A stretch of DNA of 64,000 bases from positions 2,494,501-2,558,500 of the forward strand of contig JAVUNC010000004.1 of NCBI GenBank assembly GCA_032173965.1, read 5' to 3'. Under the pieces are notes generated by a model that was not told the origin of the DNA, made no database searches, and saw only the letters and a program-made list of their open reading frames with translations. Of this stretch, positions 10,680 to 20,500 are shown piece by piece; within the stretch, counting starts at the first letter, position 1; every line of letters begins with the position of its first letter. Origin of the DNA: Sitta carolinensis. Its lineage: Eukaryota > Chordata > Aves > Passeriformes > Sittidae. Position numbers and translations under genes: made by a program.

Positions 10680-11420
10680 GTGACTCGGGGTGTGTGTTTT
10701 CCCCAGCTGTTCTGCCAGCACGACGCCAATAAAAGCGAATTCCTCCGTGGGCAGCGCGGCCGGGGCTCTGTCGGTCCCTGCCGGCTCCGGGCGCCCTCCA
10801 GCCTTGCCCGAGGCAGCGCTTGCAAGTCCCGAGCTCTTTCCCGGGGGAACCTCAGAGGATGCTCAAGGAGCTTTGCAGTTTCCGATGAGGTGGCGGGGTC
10901 GGGTCCCCGGAGCCTCGGGGACGTTTTTGCTGACCCGTCTTTGCCGGCAGCAGAGGCGGAGCGTGAGCCCGGCTGCCGCGTCAGCATCATTTTAATTAAA
11001 TAGATAGCGCTTTATTTAGCCGTGCGGATGGCACCGCTCCTATTACTGCTTCCAGCAGAGGTCTGGAATGCAAATGGAGACGATTTAAGCGCAGGGAGCA
11101 AAGGGTGGTGTTAGAGTAGGAGAAAACACCCAAATGAGACGCGGGGAGAAGAGTCGATGTTACTGTGATGGCAAACTTGGCTGAAATGCGTATTCGCCCA
11201 TCATCTCTACTCCTCCTGAGCACGCAGATCCCATCCCCAGCTCCTGCCGAGCCTGCAGGCTGTGAGCACAGGCTCGGGGAGTTTGGGCAGCGTTATTAAA
11301 GCAGCATTAGTATGCAGGGAGATGCTCCTCGCCCCGCCGGAGCGGGGCTGCGAGCGCTGCCTCCTTTTGTTATGACAGCGCTGCTCCTCACGCCTTCAGG
11401 CCGGGCTAATGAGACTTAAA
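10680..11420. promoter_or_regulatory. CpG-island-like block
   Basis: Within about 245 bp (10,736-10,980) I count about 26 CpG dinucleotides, where neighbouring unique DNA has very few. GC content is also locally high, and CpGs continue at lower density to about 11,420. The block contains no CR1 and includes an octamer-type POU site (ATGCAAAT near 11,069) and a TTTTAATTAAAT word near 10,990. Frames of 101 and 107 codons cross it but have no recognisable domain. It may be a promoter or first exon of an unseen gene or non-coding RNA, or a developmental enhancer. No TATA box or splice structure could be fixed, so transcription direction is unknown. Confidence 0.6.
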
Positions 11421-11711
11421 AGCAGAGCTAAATTCGGGAGATGGGGAAGTGAAAGCAGGGGTAGAGTCTGGCTGGGCTGATGGAGAAGCGTGGGCTGGTG
11501 GGGAAGGCAGAGAGAGGGGGATGGAGATGGGGAGAGACCCACAGGCAGCGTGAACAGGGTGTGAGAGCCCGAGCTGGAGCTGAAGCTTGTTCTGGGTCTG
11601 GCAAAATAAAGGGGGCTGAAGGGTCAGCATTAAAGACTAAAAAATTGAAATTAAAAACCCAACCCAAACTTTGCAAAACAAGAAAACCCGGTGAAATTAT
11701 GCTGTCAGGCA

Positions 11712-11808
11712 CATGGTGGGATCCTTTGGGGTGTTCTGTGCAGAGCCAGGATTGGGACTGGATCATCCTTGTGGGTCCCTTCCAACTCAGGACATTCTCT
11801 GACACATA
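11712..11808 (+). mobile_element. CR1 LINE tail fragment, older subfamily
   Basis: The plus strand carries 'gagccaggattgggactgga', 'tcatccttgtgggtcccttc' and 'caactcaggacattctctga', the terminal blocks of the subfamily also seen at 19983, 46150 and 47815. Upstream sequence from about 11,590 may be a decayed continuation. Confidence 0.8.
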
Positions 11809-12370
11809 AGAAAGAGAGTGAGGAATAGGGAGGATGTAACACACAAAGAGAGATAAATGGCTGGAAAACTGGAATATATCTGCTAGAAGGAGAGAACATT
11901 CAAGCCATCTCTTTTTTTTTTTTCCTACAGACTTTAGACCATGAGTGCTCATAACCAAACAGACACCGCAGTCCTGGTCCTATATGGTATTTTTTAACAC
12001 TTGCCAAATGGTGTCTGCTAGCTTGTAACAGATGTAAAGGATTATTTCCCAAATCTGCAAGAATTGTCACTTTGCACTTGCAAAGTGAAGACGTCTTGAC
12101 TGGAAATACAGGAAGAATGAATTATGCATGGGAAGCGCTGTATGCCTATTTTTAATGGTGCATGGGCATAGGCTAAAATATCATTTTTTGCCTCAGCTTG
12201 TGTTTAAAAGTGGGGTGAGTAAGGAAAGAATGAGAAGGTGAAGGGGGAAATCTGCCTTAAAAACATGTGGTGAATTTTCCTGATGGCAGAGACCCCATCC
12301 TAGCATTGCAGAGCAATCCTGCTCTGCGAAGAGCTGAAATTAGTGTGTAGGAAATGTTGGTAACTTCATA
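11809..12370. other. Single-copy DNA, no gene seen
   Basis: No recognised repeat or exon. Confidence 0.5.
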
Positions 12371-12655
12371 TAATCATGGAATAGTTTGGGTTGAAAAGGA
12401 CCTTAAAGACCACCTCATTCTACCCCCTGCCATGGGCAGGGACACCTTCCACTATCCCAGATTACTCCAAGCCCTGTCCAACCTGGCCTTAGACACTTCC
12501 AGGGATCCAGGGGCAGCCACAGCTTCTCTGGGCACCCTGTGCCATGACCTCCCCACCCTCACAGGGAAGAATTCCTTCCCATTATCTCATCTAAATCTCT
12601 CCTCTTTTAGTTTAAGACCATTTCCCCTTTTCCTATTACTCTGTACTGTCCCAGG
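12371..12655 (-). mobile_element. CR1 LINE, 3' end fragment
   Basis: Minus-strand copy with all terminal blocks, from the tail 'ataatcatggaatagtttgg' at the left to 'gtttaagaccatttcccctt' at the right. Confidence 0.92.
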
Positions 12656-13164
12656 TGATATAGATGGTCCCTGCTCCTTAAAGACCTCTCGAATTCCATA
12701 TTTACATCCATTGTAAAGGATGAGGAGAGTGAACAACTCGTACATCAGAAAGTTTGTATTGGAACAGAGATAAATTAAATAATGAGGTACTTCCTAGAGC
12801 CATTTGAGTCTTTAGAAGAGTCTGAATGAAAGAATTCAAGACAGAGGACATGTCCAGGTTTTAGCTTCCCTGCATCACAGTGCATATCAAAAAGAATGAT
12901 TAGAGTGGGGTGGAGCCACAATATTCCATTCTAAATTGAATTTTGACTCCCTTGGTTGATTAAAAGGAGATGAATTTATAATATATCTATTATAAATTTT
13001 AGGCTTTGTGTGGGGCAAGTCAGAACACAAATTCTGTTTCTTAGGAAATATCAAGGTTATCAAGATTTCCATCCTTGCTTTTGCTTCACATTAAAGCACG
13101 TTTTAGAATTATTTGATTTGTGTGTGTGTGAGAGAGAGAGAGAGAACAGAGATCCTGAGAGAAG
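12656..13164. other. Single-copy DNA flanking the LTR element
   Basis: No gene recognised. It ends in a short (GT)n(GA)n microsatellite at about 13,120-13,145, just before the LTR element. Confidence 0.5.
13120..13145. repeat. (GT)5(GA)8 compound microsatellite
   Basis: Directly visible dinucleotide run, 20 bp upstream of the target-site duplication of the LTR element. Confidence 0.95.
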
Positions 13165-13169
13165 GAGGG
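13165..13169. repeat. Target-site duplication, left copy (GAGGG)
   Basis: Five bases immediately left of the TG start of the left LTR, identical to the five bases right of the right LTR. Confidence 0.92.
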
Positions 13170-14450
13170 TGTCAAAGGTTTGACGTTGGCACAAGGCCAG
13201 TGCCTCTATAACGATATACTGTCTCTGGTATCTTTTGTGAGATGTGACCAAAAACAGAGCAAAACAGTGTCTAATTTAGAAAGCAAAAGGAAAAAAATTT
13301 TATTACTTATAATAGGCAAAGAAGACACATACAGAAGAACATGGAAACTTTAAAAAAACACTCTTCCTCCCCCCCCCCACCAGTTCTCAACTTAACAAAA
13401 CAAACTGAAAATTCCCCATCACGTTACCACCTTTTAGATAATTAATCTTCAGTCTATTACCACCCTTCCGATAATCAGTACTCAGCTCGTTGAGGAGAGA
13501 TAGGAGTCTTTCTTGCACCACATCGTGGCCTCTTCCTCCATGTCCAGTGCTCTCACCACTGTGCATGGACCAGAGCTGTTTCTAGGGTTTCTCTTTTTTA
13601 AAGATGCTTTGGTTAGTTCCAAGAAACGACAGCCTCTCAAATTTTGGGGACACTTCTCATCTCTGTTCACACTACTGTCCACTCTTGGCTCCAAGCCAAT
13701 GCCTCTCCCCAGATACAGTTTTTATGTTATAGAAAAAAAATGAGTCCGTCCATGGCTATACAAAAGAGTCCAGCCAAAGCCACTCCATCATCTCCTCCCA
13801 CCTAGGATTCTTTTCAGCGTTTTCTGACAATCTTCTACTTACACAAACTTCCATCATCTTTGCTCAGTTCTTTCTATCTGTCTTCTTTAAATTCAGGAGG
13901 ATTAGTATTTATAAAGTTTCCATCATTTACAAAAAGGGTTAAAATCTTGGGCTTTGTTTTCCCAGAACTCTCACGGTATTTTTGCTGTTGGGCACTCTTC
14001 TCGCGCCACCCCCCCATACTCCTTCGGCCGTACTGTCTAGTTGTTGATATCAAATTTCAAGGTGACGAAGATCACACACACGGTTTTCTCAGTCTCCCTC
14101 CGGGGGGGGGAAGGGGGGAGGGAAAGGGAAAAGAAGGCTGTCTGCCACCCTTCCATCCCACAGGATTTTCCTCTCCCCCTCTGTGCCCGAGGTTCCGGCC
14201 CTACCTCACCCAGGCCGCATGGCTTCCCCTCCCCGCCCAGCCAGCCGCTGGGCAGGGGAGATCCCTCCGTCCTCAGGGACCGGAACCAAGAGAGAGCTTT
14301 CCGGGGAGCCCTCTGCTTTGAACCCCTTGTGTTCTCAGAGGCGGATCCTTGTCCTCAGTGGCCACACCAGGTGCCAGTCTTTAAACCTGAGCACTCATTG
14401 GTTTGACCACTGAAGTTCAGAAAAAACTCATTTTTTTCCAAACTACGACA
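13170..14450 (-). repeat. 3' LTR of the ERV-type element
   Basis: 1281 bp with terminal words TGTCAAAGG and CTACGACA on the plus strand. It differs from the other LTR by five substitutions and three single-base indels in homopolymers. An AATAAA polyadenylation hexamer lies on the minus strand at 13299-13304, about 130 bp before the LTR end, where a short R-U5 would be expected. Frames of up to 153 codons in the LTR are not conserved coding regions as far as can be judged. Confidence 0.93.
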
Positions 14451-14465
14451 TTCCACCCTTCGCCT
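14451..14465 (-). promoter_or_regulatory. Polypurine tract of the ERV-type element
   Basis: Minus-strand AGGCGAAGGGTGGAA directly adjoins the TG of the 3' LTR, the expected place for the plus-strand primer in reverse transcription. Confidence 0.75.
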
Positions 14466-14637
14466 CTGAGAACACATACCCATCTTAAAATTATTACAAA
14501 AGACACTAAATATTTTTCTCTACATCTAAATTTCACTATTAGTTTACTTTGATACATGTTTTGCTCTTTTTCTCTGATCCCATCTCACAGTTTTGTTTTA
14601 TTTTCTTTTTTTTTTTTCATTTAGAATTCGGTTCGAT

Positions 14638-14655
14638 TTCCCGGTCAGGGAACCA
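14638..14655 (-). promoter_or_regulatory. Primer-binding site matching tRNA-Glu
   Basis: The minus strand reads TGGTTCCCTGACCGGGAA, the complement of the 3' end (including CCA) of vertebrate tRNA-Glu(CTC) as I know it. The match extends past 18 nt into the T-arm except for one extra base. It is separated from the 5' LTR by two bases. Confidence 0.88.
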
Positions 14656-14657
14656 AA

Positions 14658-15939
14658 TGTCAAAGGTTTGACGTTGGCACAAGGCCAGTGCCTCTATAAC
14701 GATATACTGTCTCTGGTATCTTTTGTGAGATGTGACCAAAAACAGAGCAAAACAGTGTCTAATTTAGAAAGCAAAAGGAAAAAAATTTTATTACTTATAA
14801 TAGGCAAAGAAGACACATACAGAAGAACATGGAAACTTTAAAAAAAACACTCTTCCTCCCCCCCCCCACCAGTTCTCAACTTAACAAAACAAACTGAAAA
14901 TTCCCCATCACGTTACCACCTTTTAGATAATTAATCTTCAGTCTATTACCACCCTTCCGATAATCAGTACTCAGCTCGTTGAGGAGAGATAGGAGTCCTT
15001 CTTGCACCACATCGTGGCCTCTTCCTCCATGTCCAGTGCTCTCACCACTGTGCATGGACCAGAGCTGTTTCTAGGGTTTCTCTTTTTTAAAGATGCTTTG
15101 GTTAGTTCCAAGAAACGACAGCCTCTCAAATTTTGGGGACACTTCTCATCTCTGTTCACACTACTGTCCACTCTTGGCTCCAAGCCAATGCCTCTCCCCA
15201 GATACAGTTTTTATGTTATAGAAAAAAAATGAGTCCGTCCATGGCTATACAAAAGAGTCCAGCCAAAGCCACTCCATCATCTCCTCCCACCTAGGATTCT
15301 TTTCAACGTTTTCTGACAATCTTCTACTTACACAAACTTCCATCATCTTTACTCAGTTCTTTCTATCTGTCTTCTTTAAATTCAGGAGGATTAGTATTTA
15401 TAAAGTTTCCATCATTTACAAAAAGGGTTAAAATCTTGGGCTTTGTTTTCCCAGAACTCTCACGGTATTTTTGCTGTTGGGCACTCTTCTCGCGCCACCC
15501 CCCCATACTCCTTCGGCCGTACTGTCTAGTTGTTGATATCAAATTTCAAGGTGACGAAGATCACACACACGGTTTCTCAGTCTCCCTCCGGGGGGGGGAA
15601 GGGGGGGAGGGAAAGGGAAAAGAAGGCTGTCTGCCACCCTTCCATCCCACAGGATTTTCCTCTCCCCCTCTGTGCCCGAGGTTCCGGCCCTACCTCACCC
15701 AGGCCGCATGGCTTCCCCTCCCCGCCCAGCCAGCCGCTGGGCAGGGGAGATCCCTCCGTCCTCAGGGACCGGAACCAAGAGAGAGCTTTCCGGGGAGCCC
15801 TCTGCTTTGAACCCCTTGTGTTCTCAGAAACGGATCCTTGTCCTCAGTGGCCACACCAGGTGCCAGTCTTTAAACCTGAGCACTCATTGGTTTGACCACT
15901 GAAGTTCAGAAAAAACTCATTTTTTTCCAAACTACGACA
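14658..15939 (-). repeat. 5' LTR of the ERV-type element
   Basis: 1282-bp copy of the left LTR, about 99.6% identical by my base-by-base reading. This marks a recent insertion or later homogenisation. The same minus-strand AATAAA is present. Confidence 0.93.
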
Positions 15940-15944
15940 GAGGG
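15940..15944. repeat. Target-site duplication, right copy (GAGGG)
   Basis: Five bases directly after the CA end of the right LTR, matching 13165-13169. Confidence 0.92.
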
Positions 15945-16427
15945 TATGTGCATCCTGCCCAGTTTGTGATGGCTGCGAGATTGCTCCCCAGCACTGATTC
16001 CTGGGTGATCCTGGTGAGATGGGATCTCCTGCCCTGGCATGGTGCAATCCCCTGGTAATTCCTCCATGCCTTAGGAGACAACACTGGCCTCTCAGCATCC
16101 TCTGGTTTTCCTCTCTCTTTTTTATCAGCTCAACCATTGGGAATATCCCGCTTGACACGGGTGTTAGATTGGTACTTTACTCTTTAATAACTCAATTTAT
16201 CACCAGTGTACAATGGAGATGGGGTTAATTGGGAAAATTTGTAATTAGAGAGGTAAAAGGCTGTCAAGACAATCCACATGCTCAGTGGGAATATTGCTGT
16301 GGAGTTGGAATTGCACACCTGAAGGGTTTGTGTGCTGCTTCTGAAATATTTACATCAACATGCAGTGCCTCGGAGTTTTCCATATGGTTCTTTTAGGAAT
16401 TGCATCTTATGGTGTGGGAACGCAAGC
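15945..16427. other. Single-copy DNA, no gene seen
   Basis: Flank of the LTR insertion. No recognised element. Confidence 0.5.
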
Positions 16428-16762
16428 CTGGTGAGGAGCAGCTGAGGGAAGCTCAGCCTGGAGAAAAGGAGGCTCAGGGGGACTTCCTCACTCTCTTCTC
16501 CCAGGGAACAAGGGGACAGGACAAGAGGAAACACCCTCAGGTTGTGCTGGGGAAGTTTAGGTTGGAGTTGGGAACAATTTATTCACCAAAAGTTGTCCAG
16601 CCCTGGCACAGCTGCCCAAGGGCGGTGTTGGAATCTCCATCCTTGGGGGGATTTGAAATCCATGTGGATGTAACACTTGGGGCATGGCTCAGTGGTGGCC
16701 TTGGCAGTGGTGGGGAATGGTTGGACTTGGTCATCTCTGAGGGCTTTTCCAAAAAACCCCAA
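16428..16762 (+). mobile_element. CR1 LINE, 3' part including the end of ORF2
   Basis: On the plus strand the left part translates to fragments resembling the CR1 ORF2 C-terminus (QPGEKEAQGDFLT, then a GTRGQDKRK-type stretch). It is followed by the 'ccagccctggcacagctgcc' and 'ggatttgaaatccatgtgga' blocks. The terminal repeat is degraded. Confidence 0.85.
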
Positions 16763-17111
16763 TTCTATCTAAAATCAAATGCTTGAGAGTAGTCAGGAAG
16801 TCACATTGCAGCTGCAATTCCATTAAATTGTTGGCATGCCCAACAGCTTTTTGAGTAAACTTGAAATAAATATTCCTTTAAATTCTGGGAATGTCACTCC
16901 TGCCATGTGTTTGCCATCCTGACTTCATGCCTGCTGACTCCAAGGTAAGCAATTAATCCATTTCTTGATTGTAGATTGAAGAATCTGGGCTCCATCCTTT
17001 AACAAACATCTCTTGATTTCCTGGAGAAAAATCTTTTGGATACCATGGCAGTGCAATGCTGGGGTTTGCCTGTGTTTTATGTTCTCATGGAGTTGCATCT
17101 TGTGCAGTACT

Positions 17112-17203
17112 GTGGAGATCTGGGATAGTGAGAGGTGCCCTTCCCATGGCAGGGATGAGCTTTAAGGTGCCTTCCAACCCACACCATTCCAGGATTCCAT
17201 GAT
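17112..17203 (+). mobile_element. CR1 LINE tail fragment
   Basis: About 90 bp of the plus-strand terminus: 'ctgggatagtgagaggtgcc', 'gagctttaaggtgccttcca' and 'ccattccaggattccatgat'. Confidence 0.85.
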
Positions 17204-18208
17204 CACAGTGACCTTGAGCACACAGATCATTAACCAGCGTAAATAATCACAGTTCTGGGATTTTCCAGGCATTCCCTTTCTTTTATGCTGAGGTATTGAC
17301 CCAAATCCTTTCCAACCTGCTGTGGTAACAAACTCAGATCTCAAGCCTGCTTTCAGCAAACTTAGACTTTCTGCAAATGGTGCCTGAGGAAGCCCAGGTC
17401 TTACAGCTTTCCTTCTGTGCTGCTCCCAGTTCGAAGGTTTGGGAATATGTTAGCTGGGATGAGAAGGGAGAAAGGCAGCAGTGCTGCTCTTCATCTGTGC
17501 AAGTCCATTTGTTGGGTAGGCTGTGTTCTTTTACTGCTTTCCTCAAATGCCATTTTGTAACAGTAAAATGCTCACTAAAAATACTCAAATATTTTTAGTT
17601 GTCGAGTACAAGTCAGATTGAGCTGCACATTTCCCTCGTGAGTAAAAGTGATGAGTTTGTGTTCATTAACTCGGGGCCATCTGGTGCAGACATGCTGCAG
17701 TCTGTGAATCAAACATGCATCAAACTCCAGGGATCAGAACAACTGCCAGACCCGGGGTTTGGGGGCTTGGGGTGGAGGGAGGAGGAAGAGGGTGGTGGAC
17801 ATAGATTTCACTCTTTTTAAAAATTAACTCTGCTGTTAATGTTGCATTGTTGTAAAACTCTGTTCCAAGCTCGTCAATGACCCTTCCAGCAACCTTCAGG
17901 GTGCTCGTGTGCCATTAAAGTAACAATACCCATCATCACAACTATTTTGTGTGCAAAATAATTAAACAGAACTGTTTCCCTGCATTTTTAAATAATGCAT
18001 CTGGAGGGTCAGCTACACAGATGCCACTGAGAAATAAATCTGAGCTTGGTTTTCCTGGGCCTGCACTGGTGGAAGTCAGTGATGTTCCCATTCAGTAACA
18101 GGATCAGATTTTGTAGAGTTTCATAGAAAACTCTGGAAAAGTAAGTTGTAATTAAAGGCTATGATTCTATCTTGAAGATGTTTTCCAGCCTGAATGATTC
18201 TTCTTCTT
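17204..18208. other. Single-copy DNA, possible conserved non-coding element
   Basis: Repeat-free. The parts from 17,590 to 17,740 and 17,840 to 18,010 have a complex, AT-leaning texture with TAATTA-like and TTAATG words, as often seen in conserved enhancers. No exon recognised. Confidence 0.35.
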
Positions 18209-18408
18209 CCCTGTGAGGGTGGGCAGGCCCTGGCACAGGGTGCCCAGAGAGCTGTGGCTGCCCCTGGATCCCTGGAAGTGCCCAAGGCCAGGCTGGATGG
18301 GGCTTGGAGCAACCTGGGACAGTGGAAGGTGTCCCTGCCTATGGCAGGGAGTGGAGCAGGATGGTCTTCAAGATCCTTTCCAACCCAAACCATTCCATGA
18401 TTCTATGA
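18209..18408 (+). mobile_element. CR1 LINE, 3' end fragment
   Basis: Plus-strand copy from 'ccctgtgagggtgggcaggc' through 'ccaaggccaggctggatggg' to the tail CCATGATTCTATGA. Well preserved. Confidence 0.95.
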
Positions 18409-18499
18409 AATCTGCTTCAGTTACGAGCCTGGCAGACATTATACATTTCTCACCCAAATGTCTCCAGACTTTCCTCTTCCTGCCTTTCTTGTTTTTTGG

Positions 18500-18535
18500 T
18501 TTGTTTTTTTTTGTTTTTTTTTTTTGTGGGCTCTG
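18500..18535. repeat. T-rich simple tract
   Basis: T runs of 6-12 bp separated by single G or GG. Confidence 0.85.
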
Positions 18536-18690
18536 CCTTCATCTCTACCAATCTGATGCCTGTCAGGGTTGCAGTGATGTCTGGCTGGGCCCAGGGCAGG
18601 GGGAAGAGCCTCTTCTAAACTGCCACATTTCAAGAGATGATCCAAAGTCACCAGACTTCGCTCACAAACCTGTGTAACTTTGTGAGTTCA

Positions 18691-18760
18691 CCACAGAATA
18701 ACTCAGGTTGGAAAAAACCCTCCCAAATCATCAAGATCATCAAGACCAATCATTCTCCAA
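18691..18760 (-). mobile_element. CR1 LINE tail remnant
   Basis: A diverged minus-strand terminus: 'cacagaataactcaggttgg', then 'aaaaaaccctcccaaatcat'. The right boundary is unclear. Confidence 0.55.
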
Positions 18761-19982
18761 GCATGTCTTCCTGTAAATGCCCAAGTGCAAAGTTTCTGGG
18801 GGAGAATCCCATTTCATTTATTTTATTAGATGTCCTGAGCTGAAAGTTGTATTCTCCACACCTGTCCTGTGTTCACTGGCTCTTAGTCTAAATGAGTTGT
18901 GTCCCTCCATGAAAAGGATGGGATGCTGTATTTCCTTCCTGAACTGGAACAGTTTTTCCTGTGGATTGTGGCTGTGCCTATGGGCTACTGCTGGCAGTCA
19001 GGCTGTAAGTGAGAAACAAACCAGCTGAAATCCAGGATGAAATCCACACAGAAGACAGGAGCAGATTTGGGTCCATAGTCTCTCACTGATTTAATAAAAA
19101 AAAAAAAAAAAAAAAAAAGTTTAAAACCCCCCTATTATTAAGATATGAAGGGCGAGCAGGATTTAGTGATCACTTCTGAACAAAGCCCATGTTTCCATGA
19201 CAATACCCCTGTCACTGGATAATCCATACAGCATAAGCTTGTCTGTCCTGCTGGGATGTATGTTGGCGAATTTGGAAAGAGAAATTCAGAAGCTCAGAGC
19301 TATGCCTTTGAAAGAGTTGTGTTTTATTTAAAGATTCACATTCTTTTCATCACTCTCTTAAATGACTCGTATTAATGGGACCCAGTCAAAGGACATAACA
19401 GCACTGCACAGCCCCTCGTTTCGTTTTTCTATTCTCTTTGAGTCTCCTCATCAAAATGACCGTCCCTGCTCCGTTTCTTAATTTCCTGCCTGGATTCAGT
19501 CACTCTGCTCTGCCATTAAGGGCAGTTTTGTGAATGACATCTTTGAAAGCTTTCATTTGCCTGTGAGGGAAATGACTGCTTACTCATCCCCTTTGGGAGA
19601 GCGAGTTTACCTTCCAAAGAAACCTCTCTTTTTTCAGTACTTTGTGCTAGTCTTTGGAATTTTTCTCTGTACACTTGTTGGCTGCTCCTGTGGGCCACCT
19701 CCAGGAAGAGAAACACACATTCATGCTCATTTAAACGAAATAATGGGTGACTTTCAGGCTCTAATGGCTCATTTTTCGTGTAACTTTTTCCATAGAACAA
19801 GGTGATTCTCTGTCAGCTTCTACCCTAAGTTGTTTCTAAGTTGCACCAATTTCTTTCTCTGTAGGGTTGCTTCTCCCCCTTCAGCCTCATGATGTTTCCG
19901 TTCAAGTCTTTGGATTTTGGATGCAAATAAAATTCTGGATTCTGATTCTTTTCATATTGCCTGTCTTTCCTAAAGCTCTTTG
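18761..19982. other. Single-copy DNA with a 23-bp A run
   Basis: No gene recognised. The A run is at 19096-19118. The stretch 19,380-19,860 is free of repeats and of mixed composition. Overlapping frames of 91 and 94 codons there have no identifiable domain. Confidence 0.4.
19096..19118. repeat. Poly(A) tract, 23 bp
   Basis: Uninterrupted A run on the plus strand. Confidence 0.95.
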
Positions 19983-20237
19983 GGACCAAGGGAATGGCAT
20001 GAAGCTGAGTGAGAGAAGGGTTAGGCTGGATTTTAAGGAGAGTTTCTTCCCTCCGAGGGTGCTGGGCACTGCCCAGGCTCCCCAGGGAATGGTCACAACC
20101 CCAAGGCTGCCAGAGCTCCAGGAAGGTTTGGACAATGCTCTCAGGGACAGGGTGGGATTGTTGGGGTGTCTGTGCAGGGTCAGGAGTTGGACTTTTGGGT
20201 CCCTTCAGGATATTCTGTGATTCTGTGATTCCATGAG
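19983..20237 (+). mobile_element. CR1 LINE, 3' end fragment, older subfamily
   Basis: Plus-strand blocks 'aggttaggctggattttaa' (diverged), 'cccaaggctgccagagctcc', 'acaatgctctcagggacagg' and 'ttggggtgtctgtgcagggt'. It ends in two TTCTGTGA units and TTCCATGA. Confidence 0.9.
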
Positions 20238-20386
20238 CTTTTTATCCTCTCTTTATGGTAACTGCAGCAAGTTCGCAGCAAGGCTTAGCAAAGATGAAGA
20301 TGAGGATCACAGATTTTATCAAAAGTTAATTGAGTGTTCATCACAGCTCTTGACCTTGCCTTTCCTTTAGCAGATATAATCAGAGT

Positions 20387-20500
20387 CTTTAAAGCTGGAA
20401 AAGACCTCCAAGATCACCAAGTCCAAGCATTAACCCAGCGCCACTGTGTTCACCACTAAACCATGTCCCCAGTGTCACAAAGACATATAAAACTTCCCAA
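20387..20500 (-). mobile_element. CR1 LINE, diverged 3' fragment
   Basis: Minus-strand terminus of an old subfamily. The plus strand shows 'aaagctggaaaagacctcca', 'gatcaccaagtccaagcatt' and 'ccatgtccccagtgtcacaa'. Confidence 0.8.

Larger units (their letters stand above)
14451..14657 (-). other. Residual interior of the ERV-type element
   Basis: 207 bp between the LTRs. On the minus strand it begins with TT and the primer-binding site and runs through a T-rich (plus strand) leader-like sequence. It ends in the purine-rich AGGCGAAGGGTGGAA against the 3' LTR. There is no open reading frame. Confidence 0.9.
13165..15944 (-). mobile_element. Non-autonomous LTR retroelement (ERV-type) with a 207-bp interior
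   Basis: The element is bounded by a perfect 5-bp target duplication, GAGGG, at 13165-13169 and 15940-15944. Two LTRs of 1281 and 1282 bp, with TG...CA ends, enclose 14451-14657. On the minus strand the 5' LTR is the right-hand copy. It is followed after two bases by an 18-nt primer-binding site complementary to the 3' end of tRNA-Glu. A purine-rich tract lies directly before the left-hand (3') LTR. No gag, protease, polymerase or envelope remains, so the element must have been moved by proteins from another element, or it lost its coding region. I cannot assign it to a named retroviral class. Confidence 0.93.

Noticed and set aside
14630..14655. tRNA-Glu-like sequence as a possible tRNA gene
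   Set aside because: Only the 3' end of the tRNA is present, on the plus strand. There is no acceptor partner, D-arm or anticodon arm upstream, and its place next to an LTR identifies it as a primer-binding site.
13482..15232. Paired identical frames of 70 and 76 codons, seen twice 1,489 bp apart
   Set aside because: The duplication is explained by the two LTRs. Identity reflects recent insertion, not protein conservation.
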